From the NCBI GenBank assembly GCA_026770575.1, contig MU657193.1:53709-90126 (forward strand): 36,418 nucleotides of DNA. The letters are read 5' to 3'. Made by a program: the position numbers and the translations under genes. The notes under the pieces were generated by a model, which saw only the letters and a list, made by a program, of their open reading frames with translations, was not told the origin of the DNA and made no database searches. The first letter of the stretch is position 1, and each line of letters begins with the position of its first letter. This DNA comes from Pelagophyceae sp. CCMP2097 (Eukaryota; Sar; Pelagophyceae). Shown one piece after another: positions 1 to 9,686 of this stretch.

Positions 1-1143
1 ATAACTCTTCCGGGACTCGAACCCGGAATCTTCAGACCACCACCAACTCGCAACTCCGCTGCGACCCGGGGCGGCCTGGGAGGGGGCGCGGGCGCGGCGG
101 GGGCCTGGGGAGGCTGGGCCGGGGTCGGAAAACCCGGAGTACTCTATTTCGATTCCGTTTAACGGGCCTTATGACGAGGCTTCAGACATTGCCGGGGACG
201 TGGAGACCCTAGGAGCCCGGGCCCATCATTATCCACCAGAATTATACAACTTTGTCAAGGCAAAAATGAAATAAGCATTTCAAGTTAAACTTGGCCGGCT
301 GGAGCCCTCCATGGGTCGAGATTGGGGGGGTTACGGCCAGGATTGGCTCGACCGCCTAGTTTGGGCTCGTCTGCGACCTTTAAAAAGACACGTGCACTTT
401 AAGAGTCGGAGGCAAGCGTCCAGCGTGCAAACACAACTGCACACGTTCATCAACGACGCGTTCCACGAGCATCGTAAACCTGTTGTTTCAACAACATCGG
501 TCAGTCTTGGTCCGTAGAATCTCAATCATCGCATATCATCTACTTTAGCGCCGGAAGCCAAAGAGCCCCGAGCAGAGGACCGTCCGGACCCAATTCTGGG
601 CCACTCAACATCGGTCTTCACCCTCTGCCTGAGCACGAACACGCCAACTAGCACCATCGCAGCCCGCAGGGCGCTCCGACAGACCAAGAACAAATGGCCA
701 AAGTTACTTGCGGCCCGTATCACAGCAAGGGAGACAGCCAGTGGCGATGTGCGCTCCGAGGCATGGCCAAGGGCCTTCAGGCCTGGAAGCCTGGCTTCGT
801 TTCGAGGTTTATTGATATAGACCCTCCGGACTATGTAGCTCCACCACGCGTCCCATCCGCCAGGTATAGTCGGTGTCCTCCTTCTACGGAAATCTGTGGA
901 GCTCTCCTAGTCACTGCTCGTCTTCGCTCGTCCACGACACGCGTCGCGTAAGCCTTGCCCCACCCAGGGTGTTTTTAAAGCACGTAACGCAACCGTCAGA
1001 ACTCCGAAACTTGAACCAATCTTGAGTGCCCTCGCTGGAGGTCAAGGCCAGCAGCTGGAGGCCAGTCGGAGCGATCCTCACAGTTTCGAATTACTAACTA
1101 GCGCTAGCCAAGGCTCGTCGAGGATCCACCCACGCCCCGCACG
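1..1143. other. Leading stretch without a convincing gene
   Basis: Apart from the tRNA-like fragment at the left edge, nothing here looks coding. The short open frames (for example 311-517 and 694-951 on the plus strand) lack recognisable motifs, conserved composition or splice context. The stretch mixes GC-rich and neutral composition and presumably holds the promoter of the gene starting at 1144. Confidence 0.4.
2..38 (-). other. tRNA-like 3' fragment (T-arm plus acceptor strand)
   Basis: Read on the minus strand, this stretch has a five-base-pair T-stem (CCGGG/CCCGG) closing a canonical TTCGAGT loop, preceded by CTGAAGATT and followed by seven bases and a discriminator A. The 5' acceptor partner (AACTCTT) and a D-arm were not found in the next 400 bases. 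It is therefore either a decayed tRNA, a tRNA-derived repeat end, or a tRNA split by an unusual intron. The variable-loop bases resemble eukaryotic tRNA-Arg, but isotype cannot be assigned. Confidence 0.35.
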
Positions 1144-1614
1144 ATGCGCAATGCCTCGCTCCTCGTCGCCCTGCTCGCTTCGACGGCGGCCACGCCGGCG
1201 AAGCCAAAGGGCCTGAAGCCTCTGACATTCCGCGGCGGCGCGGTGGTCCCCGGAGAAGCCTAAGTCAAGGTCGCCTCCGCGGCGTTTGCGGCCTACGCGC
1301 TGGAGATGCTCCTCGTCCCGGGCAAGCTCGTCTCGGACCACTTTGCCGAGGAGCCCACGGCCATGGTGCAATTCTGGATCCGCGGCCACAGCGCGTCGAT
1401 CCTGGCGCTCCTCGCTCTGGCGAACGCTGCGTCGACGCCGACGCAGCTGGCCGTCAAGGTGCTGACCGCGTATTCGTTTGCGGCGGGCGCTGTCTACCCG
1501 TGGAACGCAAAGTTTGGCATACTCACCGACGTTCCGACAAAATACCCCATGCACTACGTCCCAGAAGTGCTCATGCTCGCCCTCTTCCTCGCCGGCGCCG
1601 TCGCCGGCGTCTGA
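1144..1614 (+). pseudogene. Small membrane protein with signal peptide, interrupted by in-frame TAA
   Basis: An ATG at 1144 opens with a signal-peptide-like segment (MRNASLLVALLASTAATPA) and an FRGG motif. The frame meets TAA at 1261-1263 and then continues in the same frame, without a shift, to TGA at 1612-1614. The downstream part carries ALEMLLVPGKLVSDHF, FWIRGHSASI and two hydrophobic stretches, the last at the C-terminus, and is clearly protein-like. Intact length would be 156 residues. An internal ATG at 1306 could give a 102-residue product without the signal peptide. I see no GT-AG pair that would remove the TAA. It resembles small signal-peptide membrane proteins of heterokont algae, but I cannot name a family. 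Most likely a recent pseudogene, or a sequence error at one codon. Confidence 0.55.
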
Positions 1615-1950
1615 GACGAAAAGGCGCGCGAGCAGCGACGCCAGAAACTCTACGATCATATCAATGATATCGACTCAGAGGGGCCCATCCGAGGACTCGA
1701 GGCACGGGCCCCGTCGCGCTGCTCTCTCGAGGTCCTTTTGAAGAGTGAGCACCTCGATCGAGCCGCTTTTGAAGAATGCTGGCACGAGGTGGCTCGAGGA
1801 GCACGATGGGACAATGCGCTCCCGGAGTGGTTAGCGCGCGTCCTGGGCGCGCAGCATTGCGGCGCCGCGGCCGCAGTAGTCCGGTGGACTCGAGTAGTGC
1901 CAGACGGGCGCGTCGCCGTGCCGCGCGCGCGCCGCCGCGACCTTTTCGGC

Positions 1951-4804
1951 CTACGGCTCAAGCCGGTCGGCAAAATAGGCGACGCGACTGCGACGGGCAC
2001 GAGGGCGCACCAGGAGCGTCGTGGCGACGTCGTAGAGGGCGCAGTCGAGCCGGTTGCCGTCGTACCTGTGCGCCTCTGGGCTCTTCCGAAGGAGCGTGCC
2101 GTCGGGCTCGGCGGCGGATTTAAGTCCTCACATGACGGGGAGGACGGCGTTGTCGTCGAGGTACTTGGCCAAGTACGAAGACGCGTTGCCCTCCATCTTA
2201 TTCGTCGCGGGCGCGCCTGCGCGGCCCTTTGCCGCGCGGTGCGCGGCCGAGTGCTCCTCTGCGCGTATGGCGAGGATGGCGCAAGTGCCCCGGCGGTCGC
2301 CGCGCGGCCCGAGGCAGCAGTCGTTAAAAGCCTGGCCGTAGCCGGCCACCTCGAAGAGGAGGCACATCGAGGCCTCGAGCGCGTGCGTCAGGCCCACGAC
2401 GGGCAGCGCGCGCAGGTTATGAGACGCCGCGCAGAGCAGGTTGGCAGACGACCGCCGCAGAGACGCCGCGCCGTCGCGAGACATGTGTTGCGCGCCCGCG
2501 AGGACCTGCGGGCGACCGTCTCAGACGCCTTTGGGGGCAAATTCATTTTCGCGCTCCGACTCGCGCCACCCCGAGACCGCACTTCAGGAGAGTGCGGTCG
2601 CGACGCACGTGCGTCTGGTGGTTCTGGAAGAGCGCGCACCAGCCTCCGGCGCGGCACTTGCGCGGGTGCGAGAGCGTCGCGCAGAGCGCGTCTCGATGGA
2701 GCTGCGGGCACAGCGCGGGGGACGCGAGGACGCCGGCCAGGGCCGCGCCGCCGCCCTCGCCGAGGCGCGCCTCGGAGAGGTGGTGCTCGACCTGGGACGC
2801 GGCGCGCGAGAGCGGCTCGCGGACGAAGGTGACGACGAGGACGGCTCGCCGCTGGAGCGTCGGGAGGATGGACACATCCGTCTCAGCTGAGACGACGGCG
2901 CAGCGCCGCGCCAGTTTGCGGCGCAGGTGGCGGTCCTCGATCTTTGCAAAGCCCATGTCGCAAAACGTGGCGCCCGCGCCCGTTGCCGCGGCGCGCAGCA
3001 TCGCGTTGAGCGTCGTGCCCGCCGTCTTCGGGATGTGCGCGAAAAGGAGCAGGCCACCGCCGCTCCTGTGCCTGCAGGGGGGCGCTCCGCGGCGCGGCTC
3101 GGAGCCACGATGCACGGACGCTGCGTAAAGGACGCGCTCCGCCGCGCGTAGCTTGCCGCGCCGTCGCGGAGCAGCGCCGTGACGGCGAGGGCCTCGCGCG
3201 GCCCGCGCTCGGCACGCGCGGCCGAAACGTCGTGGGCCGTGTGGTTCGCCGCCGGCGCTCTTGGGCCGCGCGGCCGCGGCTGCTCCTCGTGGGCGCCGAC
3301 GGGCTCGGCACCGCAGGCCCAGGACATCCTCGCGGGCAGGTGGTGCGCGAGGCGCTTGTGCTTCAGAGCGGCGCGGAGTTTCGGCGCGTAGCGCAGGATG
3401 GCCTCGTCGAGGACTTCAGAGTGGTCGCGGCGCGCGAACTCGGCGAGCATGAGTTCCGCGCGCGTCGAAGCCGTGTTGGCCTTTGCGTCGGCGCGCACGG
3501 CCTCGGCCGTGAGGAAGTCCGCGACGACGGCGGCGGGCAGGGCGCGCGTCGTGGCGCCCGTGGCGCCGTCCTTCGTCGCGAGGCCCTTGGCCGCGTCGCG
3601 AGCCCCCGAGGAGATTCTGCCGCGTTCGAACTTTTCCACGTAGTCCTCGCGCGACCGCACGGCGTAATGGTTCAGGTGGATAGGCCGCGCGCAGCGGGCG
3701 TGCTGCGCGCGCGCCCAGGCCGAGGCCAGCGGCGCGGCGCGCTTGCCCAAAAGCCGTCCGGCGCCCTCGGGCGCGTAGAGCGTGCGGCACTGGGCGTCGC
3801 TACGGGCCTCGACGACGTAGTGCGTGCCCTGCCGCACGACGCACCTCGGCCGCGCGAGGACCTTTGCGCAGATGGGCGGCGAGAACTCGTCGCCGCAGGT
3901 GAGCCGCGGGTAGCAGCCGCGATCGTCGGCGCGCCCGCGCTCACGGTACGCCTCTATTCCCAGGAGCGCGTCCGGCCTTGAACGGTGGCCGCCCGCGCCA
4001 AAGACGTGCCAGCGCACGAGCACGTACGCCACGGCCGGGTCGCACTCCTGCGCCAGGTGCCGCGCGAGCGCGCGGTTGCCGTGATGCTCCGCGGGGAAGG
4101 CGAACTCGTCGACGTCGAGCATGGCGATCCAGTCGGCGCCGTCGGGGTTTTGGCGCAGGCACTCGTCGCGAAACCCGGCCTCGCCGTGCGCCGCGTCGTT
4201 GGTCCGGTCGGCGCAGACTTCGGCGCCGCGCGCGTGGTGCGGCGCGCACGGCGTCGCCGACATGGGCCAGACGCGCGCCACGCCGGCCGCCACGTACGGC
4301 GCTAGGACGTCCGCCGTCTCGTCGCGCGAGTCGTCGTCGAAGAAGTAAAAGTGGTCGATGCCCACCAGCCGGTGGAACTCGATCCATTCGCGCAGGTACC
4401 GCGCCTGCGGCGACACGGTATATAGCGCCGGAGAGCCGCAGACCCAAAGGCCCCCCGGCTTCTCGGCGGCGCGCAATGCCGGCCCACCTCGTTCCGGATT
4501 CGCGCGCACGCGGCGATCCTCGGGAGGCTCGCGTTGTACGTCGCGTGCACGTAGCCCGGCGCCGACCACAGCGCCGACGAGCCGTCGTCGGCCGGCGCCT
4601 ACGCACCGCCTCGAAGCGCGCGCCTTCACGCGTCGGCGACGTGACGGGACGCTGCACAAGGAGCGTGTGTGGTGCCTGGAATGCGAACCGGATGGTGGCG
4701 ATGCCGACGGCGAAGAGGCAGAGAGCCGCGACGGCCGACCGTCGCCGCGTGCCCATCAGGGACCATCGCCGCGCCCACGAAGAAGGCCGCGGATCCCCCA
4801 TCAT
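1951..4804 (-). CDS. Bifunctional GT92 glycosyltransferase - sulfotransferase, type II membrane protein (six exons)
   Basis: Model (minus strand): exons 4804..4658, 4598..4488, 4404..3116, 3071..2609, 2505..2132, 2065..1951, about 832 residues, all phases consistent. The exon 1 end is uncertain (4658 or 4646), as is the donor before 3071. Exon 1 encodes a signal anchor after RRR (AVAALCLFAVGIATIRF). GT92/DUF23 features follow: IAACARIRNE, then YLREWIEFHRLVGIDHFYFF, the DxD-type motif in WIAMLDVDEF, and LNHYAVRSREDYVEKFERG at the domain end. After a linker comes a sulfotransferase with a PAPS 5'-phosphosulfate loop (AHIPKTAGTT, ~residue 526), a 3'-phosphate motif (VTFVREPLSRAASQ), FQNHQTH, and C-terminal VVGLTHALEASMCLLFEVAG and LDCALYDVATTLL. 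The last intron (2066-2131, GTGAGG...CACAG) removes an in-frame TGA. Inferred role: Golgi synthesis of sulfated glycans. Two separate genes cannot be fully excluded, but the phase-matched junction at 3072-3115 and the lack of a second start argue for one. Confidence 0.75.
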
Positions 4805-5040
4805 CGACGGCTGGGCGGCTCCGTTGTGTCTGCACGCTTTGAGAAGGCCTTCGAGAAGCACGACGAGGCCTTCGAGAAGCAACAATCACGTTCGGCCCGG
4901 CCGCTCGAGGAACAAGTACTCGCTGAAAGCCCCGATGCCGTTGAGAGTACCGGTAATACATCCATGCAGTTCTCAGGTGTCCGTTCAATGACGCGTTGGA
5001 TTGTTGTGTGGAATCGCCGAGCGAGTAGCCAGCGACCGCG
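4805..5040. promoter_or_regulatory. Shared divergent promoter region, GT92-sulfotransferase / SF3B2
   Basis: The 236 bases between the two divergent start codons (4804 minus, 5041 plus) must hold both core promoters. They contain a short direct repeat of GGCCTTCGAGAAGCA-type sequence near 4848-4880. No TATA element was recognised. Confidence 0.4.
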
Positions 5041-7312
5041 ATGGCGGCCGACGGCAAGAAGAAGGAGATGCTGCAGTCGAAGATGGCGCGCCGCCGGCAG
5101 AAGAAGAAGCTCGAGAAGCTCGAGGCCAAGGCCACCGCCGCCGCGCCAGAGGGAGCATCGTGAGTTTTGAACCGTCGACACGTGGCGGCCGAGCTCGGGC
5201 TCGAGCCCCGGGCGTGGTGCACGAGAGCGTGCGGCGATGATGAAATCCAAACCGCCAAACAGTTATCCCTGTCGTATCATCTAAGTCGTCGAGTCTTGGA
5301 AAACCTAAGATGAGACGGCCCGTGGACATGCCGAGGATCCGAATTTCTGAGCCCACACGACGCCTCGATGCACCACCGCTCGCTTGCGCGCACGCTCCGC
5401 ATCCGATCCGCCACGCCGCGAACCGTTCCAACGTAGGTCTGCGACGGACGAGCAGTCGTCGTCCGGCGACCAGTCGTCGTCCGCCGTGCCGGACAAGGAA
5501 GACGAGCCCATCGCCGTCGAGTACGTCTCGGCCAAGTACGCCCCCGAGGAGGACGACAACATCCTGGAGCAGTTCGCAGACGTCTTCTCGTGCGTGGCTC
5601 GCGCCGTTCGCTCGTTTGGCGCCCCGCCTCGTGTGCGCTTGCGTGCCGCGTCGGGCGCGACGAGCCTCTGTAGGAAATTTGCGAGCGCGGAGGAGCTGAC
5701 GGGCCGCAAGGAAGTGGCGGCGGCTGACGCGCCGGCGGCTGCGGAGGAGGACGCCGCGGCGGCGGAGGACGAGGCGGCCAAGGAGCTGTCCAAGAAGAAG
5801 AAAAAGGTCATGGCGCGGCTCTCCGTCGCCGAGCTCAAGCAGGTCGTGCAGCGGCCCGACGTCGTCGAGGCGCACGACGTGACCGCCGCCGACTCGCGGC
5901 TGCTGGTCTACCTCAAGTCGTACCGCAACGCCGTGCCCGTGCCGCGCCACTGGTGCCACAAGCGCAAGTACCTCCAGGGCAAGCGCGGCGTCGAGAAGAA
6001 GCCCTGGCAGCTCCCCGAGTTCATCGCTCAGACCGGTAAGTCCTGGGCGGTTCGCGCGGGGGAGGAAGCGCGACGATGATGAAATCCAAACCGCCAAACA
6101 GTTATCCCTGTCGTATCATCTAAGTCGTCGAGTCCGGAAAACCTGGACGAGGCGACCCGTGGACATGCCGAGGATCCGAATTTCTGAGCCGCCTGCGCTT
6201 TGGTGCCGTGCAAGTTTTGCGTACTCTGCGTTTGACGCGCTTCTGCAGGCATCGAGAAGATCCGGCAGGCGGTCATGGCCAAGGACGAGGAGAAGCGGAC
6301 GAAGCAGTCGCAGCGCGACCGCGTGGCGCCGAAGATGGGCAGGATGGACGTGGACTACCAGGTCCTGCACGACGCGTTTTTTAAGTGGCAGACCAAGCCG
6401 CCGCTGACGCGGCACGGCGAGCTCTACTATGAGGGCCGAGAGTTCGAGGTCCACCTCAAGGAGAAGCGGCCGGGCACCCTCGGCGCGGCCATGAAAGCCG
6501 CGCTGGGCATGCCCGACGGCGCGCCGCCGCCGTGGCTGATCAACATGCAGCGCTACGGGCCGCCGCCGTCGTACCCCAACCTCCGCGTCGCCGGCTTGAA
6601 CGCGCCCATCCCCGACGGGGCACAGTTCGGCTACCACCCCGGCGGCTGGGGCAAGCCCCCCGTCGACGAGTACGGCCGGCCGCTCTACGGTGATGTCTTT
6701 GGCGGCCACCGCGCCGCCGGCGGCATCGACCCCGCCGTCGCGGCCACCGTCGTCACCGACCACTGGGGCGAGATGGCCGAGGCCGAAGAGGAGGAGGAAG
6801 AAGAGGACGAGGAGGACGACGACGACGCCCCGGCGCCGCGGCAGCCGCGGCGCCGCACGGCGGCGGCGGACGACGACACGGACTTGACGGGCACGGAGAC
6901 GCCGCTCGACGACGGCGCGTCGAGTGTCATCTCGGGCCTCGAGACGCCTGACGCCATCGACCTGCGCAAGCGCGCGGGCCTCGACACGCCCGACACGTCT
7001 GGCATCTCGAGCGCGCAGTCTGGCGAGCAGGAAAAGGCGCTCTACCGCGTCCTTGACGAGCAGAAAGCGCGCGGGCCCTACGGCCAGGGCACGCTTTTCG
7101 GCTCGGACAAGCGCTACGACGTCTCCTCCGGCGTCGCCGCCACGCTGGACCCCGACTCACTCGAGGCGGACCTCGGCCAGGACGCGCTCCAGGGCAAGCT
7201 GCGCGCCGGCGGCGGCGGCAACGATTCCCCCGAGGACGTCCGCGGCAAGCGCAAGCGCGACGGCGACGCTGCCGCGGCAAAGGCCAAAAAGTCTAAGGAC
7301 TTCAGGTTCTAA
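5041..7312 (+). CDS. SF3B2: Splicing factor 3B subunit 2 (SF3b145/SAP145)
   Basis: Core U2 snRNP subunit; in other eukaryotes it contacts pre-mRNA near the branch site in the nucleus. Model: exons 5041-5159, 5437-5589, 5674-6035, 6249-7312, 565 residues, every phase consistent. Seen: a basic N-terminus (MAADGKKKEMLQSKMARRRQ); the DUF382 core from ~residue 137 (LSVAELKQVVQRPDVVEAHD, VPVPRHWCHKRKYLQGKRG, DYQVLHDAFFKWQTKP); the PSP domain from ~residue 304 (PPPWLINMQRYGPPPSYPNL, FGYHPGGWGKPPVDEYG); an acidic run; and a basic C-terminus ending KSKDFRF. It is shorter than animal orthologues, chiefly at the N-terminus. Introns 1 (277 nt) and 3 (213 nt) carry nearly identical ~118-bp blocks. Intron 2 (84 nt) has no in-frame stop and its length is a multiple of three. 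Confidence 0.95.
5235..5353 (+). repeat. Shared intronic block, copy 1 (introner candidate)
   Basis: 119 bases inside SF3B2 intron 1, beginning CGATGATGAAATCCAAACCG and ending CCGAATTTCTGAGCC. They match 6074-6190 almost base for base, except around the middle (CTTGG/CCGG and nearby substitutions). The flanking intron sequence differs between copies. No clear terminal inverted repeat was seen, apart from short GATGAT/ATCATC pairing inside the block. Confidence 0.9.
6074..6190 (+). repeat. Shared intronic block, copy 2 (introner candidate)
   Basis: 117 bases inside SF3B2 intron 3, in the same orientation as copy 1 and starting 38 nt after the 5' splice site (copy 1 starts 75 nt after its own). 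Identity is perfect over roughly the first 60 bases and again over the last 30. No third copy was found in the window. Confidence 0.9.
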
Positions 7313-7739
7313 CCGACACCCTACCATGATTGTAACAGTCCCGTCTCACCCTCTCCACCGCCCCGGGGGACATTCGACGCCGCCCGCGATGCGCGACGGA
7401 GCCGCCTCGTGGAAGACCGCGGCGACGCCCAGGGCGGAGCCCCGGTGTTGCCGCCCCCGACGCCGTTGCCGCGGCGGCGGGCTGTGCATAAACACTCACC
7501 ATAACCTAATCTCGCCCACTCCATCGTGCAGTTTGAAAAAAACTTGCCGAGTCTCGCGCGCGCGCGGGCCGTGGCGTGCGGACGTGCAGGGGGAACGGAC
7601 TCGGACGCCGCACTTTCTATCGGAGCTCCCAAACTGGCGCCCCCGGCGAGCTGTGGCCCGCGGGCGACCGTCGACCGTCGCTACGGGTTTTAAATGTTTG
7701 TTCCGGCGACCACGCCTCTGAGCAGCTCCCCACCACGCC
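7313..7739. other. Intergenic, SF3B2 3' flank and next promoter
   Basis: About 430 bases without a supported gene. They contain GC-rich runs (for example GCCGCCCCCGACGCCGTTGC) and presumably the SF3B2 3' UTR and the promoter of the gene at 7740. No repeat or RNA gene recognised. Confidence 0.4.
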
Positions 7740-9148
7740 ATGGAAACGCGCGGCGGTAAAAAGCGCGACAACAGCGGACTCGATGAATTCGTAAGTTGCC
7801 CCGCACGACACGCGTCGATACGTGAATATTCTTCCCCCCGCCGCGCAACGACTGCGCATTTTATTGTGCGAGTCGCGGCGACGCACGCTGCTTGCAAAAA
7901 GAATTATGCCGCGGAGCCTCTGCGGCGGAAAGTCCGGCTGCGAGAGGGCCACCGAGAGCTGCCACCGGGGCGATTTTTTTCGCAGCGTTGCGCTCCGATA
8001 AAACGGCGTTCGATCAGCTGCGCGCTGGTCGTCTCGCGTGTGCCCACGACGCGGCTACGATTCTCACGAATCCGCCGCGCCGCGAGCGGCGATCCCCATC
8101 GCGGGTCGCCTCGGCGTATAGTGCGAAAAACGCGGGCCGGTGTGCACGCGGGTCGACAAAACGCGGGCCGGTGTGCAAGCGCACGCACACTGGGTCGAGA
8201 CGGCGTTCGGGAACGCCCGCGCGCTCCCAATATGCGAGCATCGGCTCAACGCACTCGCGACGCGGCGCGTCGACGCCGTCGACCGTAGGTCGCAGCACCT
8301 CCGCTCAAGCCCAAGGTCATCATCGAAGCGTCCCCACTCGCCGCGTCCTTTGCGCCTTTGCGCCCGCGCCGCTAGTCCGGGCGCCGTCCTAAACCGTCCT
8401 TGGGCCCGCAGGCACGAGAAGTCCGAGTTCAAGCTCTCGGTGACGAACCGGACGAAGCACATACTCCACGTCTGCTGCGAGGTCGGCAATTCGTGGGACT
8501 GGGAAAAGATAAGGCCGCAAGGCACCGTCGCCCCCCGCGTCGGGGATGGCGGTCGGAAACCCCGGACCGTCGCAGCGACGACAGCGATTGCAGAGTCGCG
8601 AGCGGCATTAGAGGCGAGAGGGGGGCGGGTAATACCCTGACCGTCGTCCGCGGGAAACGGAGCGAGTGCCGCCAACCGCCAACCGTCAACCGCCAACCGT
8701 CGCACTTTAGGTCATCTTCCCTTCGCATGTGCCCACGCCGTACCTCGCCGCGTCGTACTCGGCCGTCAAAGGCAACGAGTACCACGAGGCGTGCGCCACG
8801 TGCGACGCGGCGCTGACGTACGAGCTCGTGCAGACGTCTGCCAAGGGCGCGTTCAAGGTCGTCGTCTCGGGCTCTGACGACGGCGCGGCCGACATGGCGC
8901 GGTCCGCGGCCGAGGAGACCGAAACAAAATCTAAGGCGAGGCAGCAGCAGGCGCAGCACGTCGCCGCGGCGGCGGCCGCCGCCGCGCTCGGCCCGCCCAC
9001 GGCGGCGGCCGCGCTGACGCCGTCTGCCGCCGCCGCCGCGCAGCCCGACACGGGCGTCCAAAAGGGCGCTCGACCGCCGGGCCCCGCCGCCGACGCCGCG
9101 GCGCCGCCGCAGCCGCCCGACGAGGAGGACGCCATGCTCGACGACTGA
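7740..9148 (+). CDS. Hypothetical protein with Ala/Pro-rich tail (three exons)
   Basis: Family not recognised. Best model: exon 1 7740-7790 (METRGGKKRDNSGLDEF, then a consensus GTAAGT donor), exon 2 about 8419-8628 (KSEFKLSVTNRTKHILHVCC, then GNSWDWEKIR), exon 3 8711-9148 (VIFPSHVPTPYLAASYSAVK, then NEYHEACATCDAALTYELVQ), giving ~232 residues in phase. The acceptor of exon 2 is uncertain: the best-looking CAG, at 8411, is out of phase with exon 1, while GAG at 8418 fits. Exons 2 and 3 hold compact, non-repetitive sequence with paired cysteines. The last ~75 residues are Ala/Pro-rich and end in an acidic tail (DEEDAMLDD). Exon 1 might belong to something else, since the 628-nt intron is much longer than others nearby. 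Confidence 0.5.
8675..8704 (+). repeat. Short tandem CCGCCAAC/CCGTCAAC array in an intron
   Basis: Four consecutive 7-8-base units of CCGCCAAC or CCGTCAAC type lie just upstream of the TTTAG acceptor at 8710. Each unit contains a branch-point-like CAAC. Confidence 0.6.
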
Positions 9149-9686
9149 CCGCGCCGAGCGGCGCGGCCCGCGCGGCCAGGCCCGCGTGGCCAGGCCCGCC
9201 GCGCATGCGCAGCCGAGCGTGCGCGGCCGCGCGCCAGCTGCGCATGCGCGGCCACGCGACAGGACATCCCCGTCGACCGCGCGAGGCACACACACGGGCC
9301 TCTTGCCGCGCTCCACCACCTCCTCTGCTGCGCGGACGAAAGATCCGAGCCACGCAGGACGAAGGGGTCCCGCGAGGACGGTCCTCTCCCACTCGATAGT
9401 GGCGTATCTCCAACTCACGCTACTCGCGAGTGGCAGTTCGTGACCCAAGTTCGTGACCCAACAACAAGTGGCAGTTCGTGACCCAACAACATAAAATTAC
9501 TTAGTGTTCCTCCACCTCGAGGCGGAAACGCCGGATTCCGAACCTCCCGCCTCAATACGAGACCAGCCCCACGTGGAACAATTCGGCATCTCGCCCGACG
9601 AGAGAATCCGTCCTTGACGCGACCAAAAGATGCCATTATTGCACGACCGCTTCGGAGCAGTCTAATACCACGCCGCCTCGACGACG
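9149..9686. other. Convergent intergenic region with short tandem repeat
   Basis: Between the 3' ends of a plus-strand and a minus-strand gene. Around 9180-9260 it has CATGCGC/GCGCATG-type GC-rich pairs (GCGCATGCGC). At 9429-9490 it has a tandem array of GTGGCAGTTCGTGACCCAA-like units. No gene is supported. Confidence 0.45.
9429..9490 (+). repeat. Tandem repeat, GTGGCAGTTCGTGACCCAA units
   Basis: Two full units (AGTGGCAGTTCGTGACCCAA, the second extended by CAAC) flank a shortened unit that lacks the GTGGCA half. This looks like local slippage. Confidence 0.8.

Noticed and set aside
1612..1614. TGA as selenocysteine in the first gene
   Set aside because: A TAA already interrupts the same frame upstream, and there is no selenoprotein motif around the TGA; ordinary termination is simpler.
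1738..2832. 364-residue plus-strand open frame
   Set aside because: It is antisense to the sulfotransferase exons, begins in AT/GC-mixed spacer and shows only Arg/Ala/Gly-rich shadow composition.
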